64,000 bases of DNA from contig JAILKS010000074.1 in the NCBI GenBank assembly GCA_024693715.1, positions 1 to 64,000 on the forward strand, given 5' to 3'. The notes under the pieces are model-generated. The model searched no databases and was not told the origin of the DNA. It was given only the letters and a program-made list of their open reading frames with translations. The first letter of the stretch is position 1. Each line of letters begins with the position of its first letter. Made by a program: the position numbers and the translations under genes. This document shows, one piece after another, positions 24,718 through 33,461 of this stretch. Origin of the DNA: Treponema sp. GTDB taxonomy: Bacteria; Spirochaetota; Spirochaetia; Treponematales; Treponemataceae.

Positions 24718-25353
24718 ATGGATGCTGTAAAAATTCGAAATGATAAAATAGGTTTGAAAATTGTTGATAATTTGAAAAAGAAGCATTTTGAGGCTTATTA
24801 TTTTTCAGACAGAGATGAAGCTGTTAAAAAGATTTTAGAGCTTATTCCGTTAAATCATTCAGTTGCCTGGGGTGGTTCTAAGACTATGGAACAGCTTGGA
24901 ATAAAGCAGCTTTTAAAAGAAAAGGGATATAAATTAATAGACAGGGATGAAGCTGAATCTTCAGAAGAAAAAAATGCCCGCATGCACGAGGCGTTGAACT
25001 GCGGAACATATATTATGAGTTCGAATGCAATAACACAGGAAGGTGAGCTTTATAACATAGATGGTAATGCAAACAGAGTTGCAGCCCTTTGTTATGGACC
25101 TGAATCTGTTCTTATAATTGCCGGAATGAATAAAATTGTAAAAAATCTTGATGAAGCATATTTTAAAGTCAGAAATTATACTGCACCTGTAAACTCTCAG
25201 CGCTTTGATTTGGATACACCCTGCGTAAAAACAGGAATGTGCTATGACTGTAACAGCATTAATTCAATATGTGCACAGTTTGTTACAACAAGGTTCTGCC
25301 GGCCTGAAGGAAGAATTAAGGTTGTGCTTATAAATGAAAATCTTGGTTTTTAA
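24718..25353 (+). CDS. LUD-domain protein (lactate utilisation/DUF162-like)
   Basis: 211 residues. VAWGGSKTMEQLGIKQLLKE, NCGTYIMSSNAITQEGELYN and IDGNANRVAALCYGP are typical of the LUD (lactate utilisation protein, formerly DUF162/DUF1121) family. The C-terminus has several Cys (TPCVKTGMCYDCNSINSICA), which could hold a metal or iron-sulphur centre. LutB/LutC relatives work in lactate oxidation; stand-alone members such as this have no settled function. TGGAGG precedes the ATG. Converges with the next gene by four bases. Confidence 0.85.
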   Translation: MDAVKIRNDKIGLKIVDNLKKKHFEAYYFSDRDEAVKKILELIPLNHSVAWGGSKTMEQLGIKQLLKEKGYKLIDRDEAESSEEKNARMHEALNCGTYIMSSNAITQEGELYNIDGNANRVAALCYGPESVLIIAGMNKIVKNLDEAYFKVRNYTAPVNSQRFDLDTPCVKTGMCYDCNSINSICAQFVTTRFCRPEGRIKVVLINENLGF

Positions 25354-26555
25354 TCAAAGCATGCCCCAAGCTCAAATGTTAAATAACAATTTGTGTTTTC
25401 ATTAAATACAAAAATTGTCTGTGCGTTTATGAAAAAATATTTACAAAAGATAATTTCATAATCAACAGATAATTTTTGAAAGGCAGTATATCTTCCATCA
25501 TACGGAAAAAGAAAAAACAGATTGTAATCTGCAGAAAATTTACCTGATTCTTTAAAATCAAGTTCAAAAAATGTATTTAGAGAAGGTCCGTGTCCGTATT
25601 TACACGGTAAACAGGTTCCAAGCATTGTGTAATTTAGTTTACAGTTGTAAGATAGTGCAAATTTGTTAACATCCTTCGAATAACTGTAAAATAATCCTGC
25701 AGAACTGTTTGAAAAATCAGAATCTATTTTTTTATCTGCTTCATAAATTGCACAGATTCCTGCAGTATGATTGTTAAAATGCCTTGAAAAAAGCGGCCCC
25801 TCCAGCCTGTAATCATAAGAAAACCCTTTTTTTCCACCAAGTACATTTAAGCGAAGAAAAAACTGATCTAATGGTTTTATTGTGTCTGCATTATAAACAT
25901 CATTATATTTTACTTTCAGCGCAATTCCTGTAAGTGCCGTTTTGTTATTAAAATCATACAGTGTAGACCAGCTGTAACTGTGATTTAATGTGTCTGCATA
26001 AGGACAGCTGATTGTATCTTTTCTGATAAGATAATTGATGAAAGAAACCGGATTAATAATAAAACTGCACGGAAGATTTTTTGAACAAACTTCGTTTCCG
26101 AGCCTGAACAGCATTTCTCCTGTGAGAGAGCCCGCAAAACTTGTCGTAATTAAATCATTGATTGAAATGTTTCCGCGTTCTATTAAAGTCTCATACATTA
26201 CAGAACCTGCGGCTGTAAATAAAAAGGATTTAAAAAAGTTCAGGTCACTTGTTCTTGCTGCATTAAAATATAGCGAACCGAAATAAGGATGTGCAAGCTG
26301 ATTTCTTGTAAAACTGGAATAATCCCAGATTGGTGGAAGAGTAAAATTTTCCTTTATGATTTCGGGTAAAAAATAAGACCATTCATAACCGGTGATAAGA
26401 TTGTTTGCTGTTGTCACTCCAAGATTTATGTAAAATACTTCTGAAGCGGATAAAAAAAAGTCCAGGAATTTATTCTTATTATCTGTATTTTCTGCATGCA
26501 GGAATTGAAGTGAAAATAATAAAATAAAAATAATTAATTTGTTTCTTTTAATCAT
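25350..26555 (-). CDS. DUF3943-family outer-membrane-associated protein
   Basis: 401 residues with a signal peptide (MIKRNKLIIFILLFSLQFLHA). The region FTRNQLAHPYFGSLYFNAAR and ISINDLITTSFAGSLTGEML matches my knowledge of the DUF3943 family: a conserved HPY.GS.YFNAAR and S-x-NDLI. The C-terminal 200 residues have alternating patterns and aromatic ends consistent with a beta-barrel (ends CYLTFELGACF). Probably in the outer membrane; function unknown. The start has no Shine-Dalgarno and a TATAAA box nine bases upstream. Confidence 0.75.
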   Translation of the reverse strand: MIKRNKLIIFILLFSLQFLHAENTDNKNKFLDFFLSASEVFYINLGVTTANNLITGYEWSYFLPEIIKENFTLPPIWDYSSFTRNQLAHPYFGSLYFNAARTSDLNFFKSFLFTAAGSVMYETLIERGNISINDLITTSFAGSLTGEMLFRLGNEVCSKNLPCSFIINPVSFINYLIRKDTISCPYADTLNHSYSWSTLYDFNNKTALTGIALKVKYNDVYNADTIKPLDQFFLRLNVLGGKKGFSYDYRLEGPLFSRHFNNHTAGICAIYEADKKIDSDFSNSSAGLFYSYSKDVNKFALSYNCKLNYTMLGTCLPCKYGHGPSLNTFFELDFKESGKFSADYNLFFLFPYDGRYTAFQKLSVDYEIIFCKYFFINAQTIFVFNENTNCYLTFELGACFD

Positions 26556-26603
26556 GCTTAAATGTTTATATAATAAAAGAAATTTGTTTTTGGAGCAATA
26601 AAT

Positions 26604-27758
26604 ATGACTGTAACAAAAAGAATAATTATTATCTGCTTTTTTATAAATATTTTTTGCCTGCTTAATGCGCAGAATTATATTCTTGTAGAAAGAAGTGATT
26701 TGCGCAGATATGATAACGGAAAATATATCGGTTTACTTTCACGTGAAGTCCGTTCTTTTATTGTTCCTTCAAAATCACAGGACGGTTTATTGTATAACGG
26801 ATATTTTTATGTTAATCAGAATACAAAAAGAAATAACGTAAGTGTAAATGACGGTATAAATGATGCGGTGCTTTCATCTTTTTTTATAGATAATGAAAAT
26901 GGTTTTAAAATGCTTGTTGATAACGGCTATCCATCGTTCAGAGGTTTTCCGGCTTTTGTTGAAAAAGAAATAAAACCAGGAGATACCTGGGAATGTACCT
27001 CAGAACGAAGCGTAGATCCTCTTGAAAAGGGGGTGAATACGAAAATGCCTGTTCTTGTAAAATATACTTATTCAAGAGACATGATTTATAACGGAACTGA
27101 AGTTTATGTTTTAAATGCAAGCTGGGCTACACGATACGGTGGATTTTCTGAAATAATCGATGAAGAAGGAGATCCATCGCTTGTAAGCGCGCAGGGAAAA
27201 AATGAAGCAGTAATTTATGTAGATAAAAAATCATTAAAGGCTCTTTTGATAAGTGATCATGTTGAAGAAACTTTTTCTTATGCGGACGGAAAAAAAATTA
27301 CGCTTAAAGGTACGATTTCTATCTTTACCGAAAATCCAATGACAGTTAATAAAGAATCTATAATTGAAAAAATCCCTGAGGATGAAAATCAATTTGAATT
27401 TGAAAAAACAGATATGGGACTTAAGTTTATTTTATCTGATATCCGTTTTGCACCTGACAGCAGTGAGCTTTTAGAAGGAGAAGAAGAACGTCTCGATAAA
27501 ATTGCAGAGCTTTTAAAATCAGCGCCAGATTCGATGTTTCTTGTTGAAGGTCATACTGCTTCTACCGGTAATCCGAAGGGTGAAATGAAGCTTTCTCTTG
27601 AACGTGCTCATGCCATCGTCAGGGAACTTTCAAAGCGTGGAATAGCTTCATCAAGATTTATATGCAAGGGATGGGGTGGAACAAAGCCGGCAGATGATAA
27701 TGAAACTATTGAAGGCAGGGCACGTAACAGACGCGTTGAAATTACGATTCTTGAATAA
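26604..27758 (+). CDS. OmpA-family envelope protein
   Basis: 384 residues. Signal peptide (residues 1-22, ending CLLNAQ). An N-terminal domain of about 240 residues with beta-rich segments (including KEIKPGDTWECTSERSVDPL) is of unknown role. The C-terminal OmpA-like domain (about 270-384) includes IRFAPDSSELLEGEEERLDK, LVEGHTASTGN and a C-terminal ARNRRVEITI, the peptidoglycan-binding motif. It probably tethers the envelope to peptidoglycan in the periplasm. Divergent from the DUF3943 gene; GGAGC precedes the start. Confidence 0.88.
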   Translation: MTVTKRIIIICFFINIFCLLNAQNYILVERSDLRRYDNGKYIGLLSREVRSFIVPSKSQDGLLYNGYFYVNQNTKRNNVSVNDGINDAVLSSFFIDNENGFKMLVDNGYPSFRGFPAFVEKEIKPGDTWECTSERSVDPLEKGVNTKMPVLVKYTYSRDMIYNGTEVYVLNASWATRYGGFSEIIDEEGDPSLVSAQGKNEAVIYVDKKSLKALLISDHVEETFSYADGKKITLKGTISIFTENPMTVNKESIIEKIPEDENQFEFEKTDMGLKFILSDIRFAPDSSELLEGEEERLDKIAELLKSAPDSMFLVEGHTASTGNPKGEMKLSLERAHAIVRELSKRGIASSRFICKGWGGTKPADDNETIEGRARNRRVEITILE

Positions 27759-27804
27759 AAACAATTAATTGAATTTTAATGGAAAATTTATTATCTTTTA
27801 GAAT

Positions 27805-28512
27805 ATGACAGAAGAAGAAAGATACGAATTATTTGAAGAAATTAATGAACTGATTGATATATACAATGAATTTTGCCCGATTCAGGAATCATCTGCGGTT
27901 GTTGTTGACGCTGTAAAAATGACGATTACCGAAATGATAAAATATATCATAAAGGATAAAACTGAGATTGAAAGCCTTATACAGTTTCTTGAATCTTCAG
28001 ATTTTTATACTGCTCCTGCTTCTACAAAATTTCATGGTGATTTTAAAGGCGGACTTGCATGCCATACACTCATGGTAATAAAGCAGTCTCTTTTGTTTGC
28101 CCAGCCGATGCTTTCAAATTTCTTTATGTCTCCTGGGGCTGAAAAATATAAAATCTCTGCAAAGGATGTTTTCTTATGTGCCTTGTGTCATGATTTTTGT
28201 AAGACAAATTTCTATGAAATTGAATATCGCAATGCAAAGGATTTGAACGGTAACTGGATAAAAAAGCCTTTTTACAAAACAAAAAGTGATAACAGGAATC
28301 TTGGTCATGGAAATGAATCGGTTCTGCTGATGCTTCAGGTAATGCCTTCGCTTATAAACAACAGACCTGTTCTTGAAGCTGTGAGCAGACATATGGGGTT
28401 TTCTGATCTTTCGGATTCAGAAACCTATAATTATTCGGTAATTTTACAGAATCCTCTGGTGATTTTGCTTCAGACTGCTGATCAAACTGCGGCCCAGTGG
28501 TTTAATTTTTAA
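27805..28512 (+). CDS. HD-domain phosphohydrolase-like protein
   Basis: 235 residues, cytoplasmic. FKGGLACHTLMVIKQSLLFA provides the first His, LCALCHDFCKTNFYE the HD pair, and LGHGNESVLLMLQVMP with AVSRHMGF the later metal-binding His residues. The HD superfamily hydrolyses phosphoester bonds, often in nucleotides or RNA. No second catalytic or binding domain. There is no Shine-Dalgarno; a TATTAT box at 27789-27794 is ten bases upstream. Confidence 0.78.
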   Translation: MTEEERYELFEEINELIDIYNEFCPIQESSAVVVDAVKMTITEMIKYIIKDKTEIESLIQFLESSDFYTAPASTKFHGDFKGGLACHTLMVIKQSLLFAQPMLSNFFMSPGAEKYKISAKDVFLCALCHDFCKTNFYEIEYRNAKDLNGNWIKKPFYKTKSDNRNLGHGNESVLLMLQVMPSLINNRPVLEAVSRHMGFSDLSDSETYNYSVILQNPLVILLQTADQTAAQWFNF

Positions 28513-28529
28513 TATTTAAGGATGGAAAA

Positions 28530-30095
28530 ATGAAAAAAATTATTCAGATTTTTGTTTTATTGAGTTTATTTAGTTGTGGTTTTGCTGCCGATGTATGGGA
28601 TTCAGTAAAAGATGGCTTTAATCAGCTTAAAGATGAATTTCGTGAAGCGGGCGACACAATGTCCTATTACAAAAAATGTGATGATTTTAAGAATGAAGAA
28701 TTTTTTAAAAACGAAGATTACAGTCTTAAAAATACGATGTTTACAGGCTCAATTTCCGGCATAAATGTCAGAAAGGAGGAAAATGTTACATCAAAGCTTT
28801 TATGTAACATCCCTTTGAATATGCAGGTAAAGGTTGTTCAGCTTGGAAAAAAAGAAACTGTCGATAATCTGGAATCTTACTGGGTAAAAATTTACATTCC
28901 TCATTATCTTCAAAAGGAAGCCGGTACAAAATATGGTTATGTTTTTGGTGCATATCTTTCAAGAAATCAAAAGGATTTGAAAATTTTGCCGCAAAACTGG
29001 TCTAAGAAAAATGTTGAAAATTTATTGACAGGAGCAACCTGGCGTAATAAGGAAACATCGGATTTCTGTCTGTTTACAAAAAGCGGCATTTATATAAAAG
29101 GAAACAGTTACAGAAGTTATAATGAAAACGGAAACTGGAAGGTTCTTTCAATAAATCAGATTGAATTGTCACCGAAGGGTTCGTCATCTGTCGAAAAAAT
29201 TAACATAGATGTCCTCGATGCGTGGACAATAAAGCTTAACGATCAGATTTTTGAAAACGTAATAAATCTTGGTGCATTTTCACTTGAAGAACCTGTTTTT
29301 TATAACACAGATAAATATGGTCGAAATCTTTTGCAGTATTATTCACTTACAAACAAAAAATACGATTCAGATTATGTAAAGGAACTTATTTCAGAGGGAC
29401 TTTGTGCAGATAATTCCCGCTTTACTCAGGCTTATGATTCTTACTGGGATAAAATAATGTATTCCAAGGAATATAACGAAATCAAAAAGCCTGAATATAT
29501 CCGTTCACTTATAAAGGATGTGAAGCTTGAAAAACTTGAAGTAACTGATTTTTACGGAAAACATTCTGATAAAACTAAAATAAAGGGATTTGTTTCTTCC
29601 TGTGATATTGATTATGACGGCTTTACAGAATATTTATATATAAATACAGATTTTAATACACAGGAAAAATCTTTTATTCTTTATGATCAGAATGATAATT
29701 ATCTTCTTAAGCTTTTTTCAAAGGATAAATTTACTTTTGATGTTCAGAATACTCAATATGAACTTGGATTTGCAGTTGAACTTGAAAATCCTGTTCCTTA
29801 TCTCGTAATAAAAACTGAAAATTCAAAGACTGATTTTACGGTAAAATATTATACGATAAGGGGAAATGAGCTTATAAAGATTGGTGAGGCAGATTCAAAA
29901 ACTGCCTATAAGAATAAAAATCCGAATGAAGAATTTTTATCATCTTATTATTTTACTAAGAACAGTCTGAAGACTTTTATGATAGTAGTAGCCGAAACTG
30001 GTTACATAAAGGAAGAAAATCTTACGGAATACAAACAGAATGTAAATAATCCTTATGTTCTGACATCACAGAAAAAGTTTAAACTTAAGAAATAA
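28530..30095 (+). CDS. Secreted protein with an SH3-like domain
   Basis: 521 residues. A signal peptide (MKKIIQIFVLLSLFSCGFAAD, with Cys at 16 that might serve as a lipobox). Residues about 70-150 include GINVRKEENVTSKLLCNIPL and a YWVKIYIPHY strand ending YGYVFGAYLS, which fits a bacterial SH3-like (SH3b) domain. The rest is unrecognised; DIDYDGFTEYLYINTDF (about 360) resembles a short calcium-binding or VCBS-like loop. SH3b domains commonly bind cell-wall peptides, so a periplasmic role is likely. A short AAGGATGG precedes the start. Confidence 0.7.
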   Translation: MKKIIQIFVLLSLFSCGFAADVWDSVKDGFNQLKDEFREAGDTMSYYKKCDDFKNEEFFKNEDYSLKNTMFTGSISGINVRKEENVTSKLLCNIPLNMQVKVVQLGKKETVDNLESYWVKIYIPHYLQKEAGTKYGYVFGAYLSRNQKDLKILPQNWSKKNVENLLTGATWRNKETSDFCLFTKSGIYIKGNSYRSYNENGNWKVLSINQIELSPKGSSSVEKINIDVLDAWTIKLNDQIFENVINLGAFSLEEPVFYNTDKYGRNLLQYYSLTNKKYDSDYVKELISEGLCADNSRFTQAYDSYWDKIMYSKEYNEIKKPEYIRSLIKDVKLEKLEVTDFYGKHSDKTKIKGFVSSCDIDYDGFTEYLYINTDFNTQEKSFILYDQNDNYLLKLFSKDKFTFDVQNTQYELGFAVELENPVPYLVIKTENSKTDFTVKYYTIRGNELIKIGEADSKTAYKNKNPNEEFLSSYYFTKNSLKTFMIVVAETGYIKEENLTEYKQNVNNPYVLTSQKKFKLKK

Positions 30096-30100
30096 ACTGT

Positions 30101-30127
30101 AAAACTTTAATAATATTAAAGTTTTTT
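30101..30127. terminator. AT-rich terminator-like hairpin before the kor operon
   Basis: AAAACTTTAAT (30101-30111) pairs perfectly with ATTAAAGTTTT (30115-30125) across an AAT loop, followed by two more T residues. The stem is almost all A-T, so its strength is uncertain. Confidence 0.5.
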
Positions 30128-30139
30128 AATAAAACTGTA

Positions 30140-30168
30140 TTGTATAGTTTTGTATTTTGATTTATTAT
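30140..30168 (+). promoter_or_regulatory. Promoter of the 2-oxoacid oxidoreductase operon
   Basis: TTGTAT (30140-30145) and TATTAT (30163-30168) are 17 bases apart, just upstream of CAGGAG and the ATG at 30187. Confidence 0.55.
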
Positions 30169-30186
30169 ATGATTCAGGAGTAATAA

Positions 30187-30399
30187 ATGGCTAAAGGAAG
30201 ACCTTTAATCAATGTTGAACGCTGCAAAGGATGTGAACTTTGTATTGGTTCTTGTCCAAAAAAGATTTTGGAAATGTCAAAAGAAACTAATGGTCAGGGT
30301 GTCAATTATCCTGTATGTAAAAATGAAGAAGAATGTATAGCCTGTTCGTTTTGTGCAACTATGTGTCCTGATTGCGCAATAGAAATTGAACAGTTTTAA
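30187..30399 (+). CDS. korD: 2-oxoacid:ferredoxin oxidoreductase delta subunit (ferredoxin)
   Basis: 70 residues. Two ferredoxin-type [4Fe-4S] motifs: CKGCELCIGSCP (residues 13-24) and CIACSFCATMCP. It is the small electron-carrying subunit of a four-part 2-oxoacid:ferredoxin oxidoreductase and passes electrons to free ferredoxin. First gene of the delta-alpha-beta-gamma cluster. The symbol assumes a 2-oxoglutarate enzyme; a branched-chain 2-oxoacid (Vor) enzyme is equally possible. Confidence 0.88.
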   Translation: MAKGRPLINVERCKGCELCIGSCPKKILEMSKETNGQGVNYPVCKNEEECIACSFCATMCPDCAIEIEQF

Positions 30400-30409
30400 T
30401 GGAGCTTAT

Positions 30410-31468
30410 ATGGCAAATAAACTATTAATGAAAGGTAATGAAGCAATTGGAGAAGCGGCAATAAGAGCCGGCTGTCGTTTTTATTTTGCTTATCCTATTA
30501 CACCGCAGAATGAGATTCCTGCATATATGGCAAAACGTCTTCCTGAAGAAAACGGAACTTTTTTACAGGCAGAAAGTGAGCTTGCCGCAATTAATATGGT
30601 AATGGGAGCAAGTGCAGCAGGAGCACGTGCGATGACATCATCATCTTCTCCTGGAATTTCATTAAAGCAGGAAGGAATATCATATCTTTCTGGAGCACAG
30701 CTTCCTGCAGTTGTAGTAAATATGATGCGCGGTGGACCTGGGCTTGGAAATATTTCCGGGGCACAGGGAGATTATTTTCAGGCAACACGTGGTGGTGGTA
30801 ATGGTGATTATCATGTTGTTGTTATTGCACCTGGAACTGTTCAGGAAATGGCAGATTATACGGTAAAAGCTTTTGAAATTGCAGATAAATATCGTGTTGT
30901 ATGTATGATTTTAGGGGACGGTTATTTAGGACAGATGAGTGAACCTTGTGTTCTTCCTGATTATGTAAAGGATTTTCCGTCAAAACCATGGGCTCTAACA
31001 GGTAAAACAGATAAACGTGATAATAATATAGTTCTTTCATTAAGATTAAACGGTGATGATTATGATTTGAACCGTCATACAAAAGAACTTTTTGAAAATT
31101 ACGAAAAGATTCAGAAAAATGAAACAATCAGCGAAACTTTTATGTGTGATGATGCTGATATAGTACTTACAGGCTATGGAACTGCTGCGCGTGTATGTAA
31201 AAAGGCTGTAAAAATGCTTCGTGAACAGGGGATAAAAGCAGGCTTGTTCAGACCGGTAACGTTGTGGCCGTTCCCGAAAGATGAGCTTTGCAAGGCTGTA
31301 TCAAAAGCAAAAAAGATACTTACAGTTGAAATGTCAATGGGACAGATGGTTCAGGATGTAAAGCTTTACTGCGGACATCCTGTAAGTGATGTAGAATTTT
31401 ATGGTGAACCTGGTGGAATCATTCCAAAGGTAGATGCGATTATTGAGAAGGTAAAAAGCTATGTCTAA
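30410..31468 (+). CDS. korA: 2-oxoacid:ferredoxin oxidoreductase alpha subunit
   Basis: 352 residues from ATG 30410, which has GGAG six bases upstream; an in-frame earlier ATG at 30386 overlaps the ferredoxin gene and lacks this site. It keeps AGCRFYFAYPITPQNEIPAY, AINMVMGASAAGARAMTSSS and NMMRGGPGLGN, typical of the pyrimidine-binding/CoA-binding chain in Kor/Vor enzymes. It forms the thiamine-diphosphate active site together with beta and decarboxylates 2-oxoacids to acyl-CoA. Overlaps the beta gene by eight bases. Confidence 0.9.
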   Translation: MANKLLMKGNEAIGEAAIRAGCRFYFAYPITPQNEIPAYMAKRLPEENGTFLQAESELAAINMVMGASAAGARAMTSSSSPGISLKQEGISYLSGAQLPAVVVNMMRGGPGLGNISGAQGDYFQATRGGGNGDYHVVVIAPGTVQEMADYTVKAFEIADKYRVVCMILGDGYLGQMSEPCVLPDYVKDFPSKPWALTGKTDKRDNNIVLSLRLNGDDYDLNRHTKELFENYEKIQKNETISETFMCDDADIVLTGYGTAARVCKKAVKMLREQGIKAGLFRPVTLWPFPKDELCKAVSKAKKILTVEMSMGQMVQDVKLYCGHPVSDVEFYGEPGGIIPKVDAIIEKVKSYV

Positions 31469-32255
31469 AAAATACGAATTTCCTGAATCGATGAAAGATG
31501 TAAAAACTCATTACTGCGCAGGCTGTGGTCATGGAATCGTTCATAAGCTTATTGCGCAGGTAATAGATGAGATGAATATTCAGAATGATGTTCTTCTTGT
31601 AGCTCCTGTCGGTTGTGCAGTTTATGCATATAATTATATCAATGTAGATTCTTGTGAAGCAGCTCATGGAAGGGCTCCGGCAGTTGCTACCGGATTAAAA
31701 AGAGTTCATCCGGATAAGGTTGTTATAAGCTATCAGGGTGATGGTGATCTTCTTGCAATAGGTACAGGTGAAACAGTTCATGCAGCAAACCGTGGAGAAA
31801 ACATCACTGTAATCTTTATTAATAATGCAATTTACGGTATGACAGGCGGACAGATGGCTCCTACATCCTTAGTAGGACAGGTAACTAAAACAACTCCTTA
31901 CGGTAGAAAAGCCGAAGAAGTAGGATATCCTATCAGGGCATGTGAAATAATCAATACGCTTGTCGAACCTAAATATATCGAACGATGTGCAGTTTATGAT
32001 GTTCAGCATATAAATAAAACTAAGGCTGCAATTAAAAAAGCCCTGACATATCAGAAGGAAGGGAAAGGCTATAGTTTTGTAGAGATTCTTTCAATGTGTC
32101 CTACTAACTGGGGTGTTACTCCGGTTGCCGCTGCACAGTGGGTTAAAGATGCAATGGAACCATATTATCCTCTTGGTGTATTCAGAGATATTCCGGCAGG
32201 TAATGTTCCACAGGCAGCAAGTCCAACTGCCGGAGTAGTGGGAGGTGCAAAATAA
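31461..32255 (+). CDS. korB: 2-oxoacid:ferredoxin oxidoreductase beta subunit
   Basis: 264 residues. The thiamine-diphosphate motif GDGDLLAIGTGETVHAANRG with a later INNAIYGMTGGQM is clear. HYCAGCGHGIVHKLIAQVID near the start has the CAGCGHG element typical of the beta chain. It completes the alpha-beta catalytic pair. The C-terminus ends in a Pro/Ala-rich segment. Stop and next start share base 32255. Confidence 0.92.
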   Translation: MSKKYEFPESMKDVKTHYCAGCGHGIVHKLIAQVIDEMNIQNDVLLVAPVGCAVYAYNYINVDSCEAAHGRAPAVATGLKRVHPDKVVISYQGDGDLLAIGTGETVHAANRGENITVIFINNAIYGMTGGQMAPTSLVGQVTKTTPYGRKAEEVGYPIRACEIINTLVEPKYIERCAVYDVQHINKTKAAIKKALTYQKEGKGYSFVEILSMCPTNWGVTPVAAAQWVKDAMEPYYPLGVFRDIPAGNVPQAASPTAGVVGGAK

Positions 32256-32806
32256 TGACAACAGAAATAATTTTTGCAGGCTTTGGCGGACAGGGAGTGA
32301 TCCTTGCCGGAAAAATTCTTACACTTGCCGGTATGAGTGAAGATAAATTTGTTTCTCACATTCCGTCTTACGGGGCAGAAATGCGTGGAGGAACCGCAAA
32401 CTGTTCTGTTATTGTCAGTGATGAGGAGGTTGCATCTCCTGTTATCGAACAACCTGATGTTGTAGTAGCGCTCAATAAACCAAGTATGACAAAATTTGAG
32501 CCGCTTCTTAAAAAGGGTGGACTTTTGATTTATAATTCGAGTCTTATTGACATAAAGCCATCACGTACAGATATAAGGACGCTTGCTTTACCTTGTAACG
32601 AAATGGCTGCAGAAACAAATAATCCTCGTGGTGCTAACATGGTTGTTTTGGGTTGTATGGCTAAAGTTATTCCTGGAATGATAAGCGGACCAAAACCATT
32701 TGAATATGCGCTTGATGAGGCTATTTCTGCCAGAAATAAAAAATTTAATCCTATTAATATTGCTACGATAGAAGCGGCATATAATAAGGACTATGAGATA
32801 AAATAA
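32255..32806 (+). CDS. korC: 2-oxoacid:ferredoxin oxidoreductase gamma subunit
   Basis: 183 residues. GFGGQGVILAGKILTLAG at the start, SYGAEMRGGTANCSVIVS and NMVVLGCMAKVIPG identify the gamma chain of Kor/Vor/Por enzymes. It completes the four-subunit oxidoreductase. The complex would make reduced ferredoxin, the donor for the Rnf-like complex encoded at 17237-21959. Confidence 0.92.
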   Translation: MTTEIIFAGFGGQGVILAGKILTLAGMSEDKFVSHIPSYGAEMRGGTANCSVIVSDEEVASPVIEQPDVVVALNKPSMTKFEPLLKKGGLLIYNSSLIDIKPSRTDIRTLALPCNEMAAETNNPRGANMVVLGCMAKVIPGMISGPKPFEYALDEAISARNKKFNPINIATIEAAYNKDYEIK

Positions 32807-32817
32807 GGAAAAGATTT

Positions 32818-33393
32818 ATGAGTGAAAAAAATAAAATTGGCGCTAAAGTAAAATTAGTCAGAGAAAACAGAAAGCTCTCAATTGAAGATGTAAGTGAAAG
32901 AACAAATTTAAGTGTTGAACAGATTACAAGCATAGAAAACGGAAGTCTTGTTCCGAATTTAACACCTCTTATTAAAATTGCACGTGTACTTGGTGTAAGA
33001 CTTGGTACCTTTATGGATGATGACGAGAATCTTGGACCTGTTGTCGCTCGTGCACAGGATAAAAAGGAAGTAACAAGATTCAGTGATAGGGGAAATGCAG
33101 TTAATTCTGACTTAGACTTTTATACACTGGCACAGAATAAATCCGGTCGTCATATGGATCCTTTTATTATTGATATTTTCCCTTCTTCAGAAGAAGAGGT
33201 TAAACTTTCTACCCATGAAGGTGAAGAATTTATTTATGTACTTGAAGGCGAAGTAGAGATTCTTTACGGTAAAGATAAATATGAGCTTAAAACAGGAGAT
33301 TCAATTTATTATGAATCTATTGTTGCTCATCATGTTCACAGTCATGGAAACAGTAAGGCAAAAATTCTTGCAGTAGTATATACTCCCGCTTAA
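32818..33393 (+). CDS. XRE-family regulator with cupin domain
   Basis: 191 residues. The N-terminal helix-turn-helix (IGAKVKLVRENRKLSIEDVS, then TNLSVEQITSIENGSLVPNL) is XRE-type; the C-terminal cupin_2 domain includes LSTHEGEEFIYVLEGEVEIL and LKTGDSIYYESIVAHHVH. Such proteins sense small metabolites or metals through the cupin pocket. It lies eleven bases after korC, so it may control or respond to the same pathway. A plain AAGGAAAA precedes the start. Confidence 0.88.
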   Translation: MSEKNKIGAKVKLVRENRKLSIEDVSERTNLSVEQITSIENGSLVPNLTPLIKIARVLGVRLGTFMDDDENLGPVVARAQDKKEVTRFSDRGNAVNSDLDFYTLAQNKSGRHMDPFIIDIFPSSEEEVKLSTHEGEEFIYVLEGEVEILYGKDKYELKTGDSIYYESIVAHHVHSHGNSKAKILAVVYTPA

Positions 33394-33461
33394 TCAACTG
33401 TAAAATTGAATATTGAAGAACATCAGATAATATGTTATTTTAATATTGTACGGATTAATAA

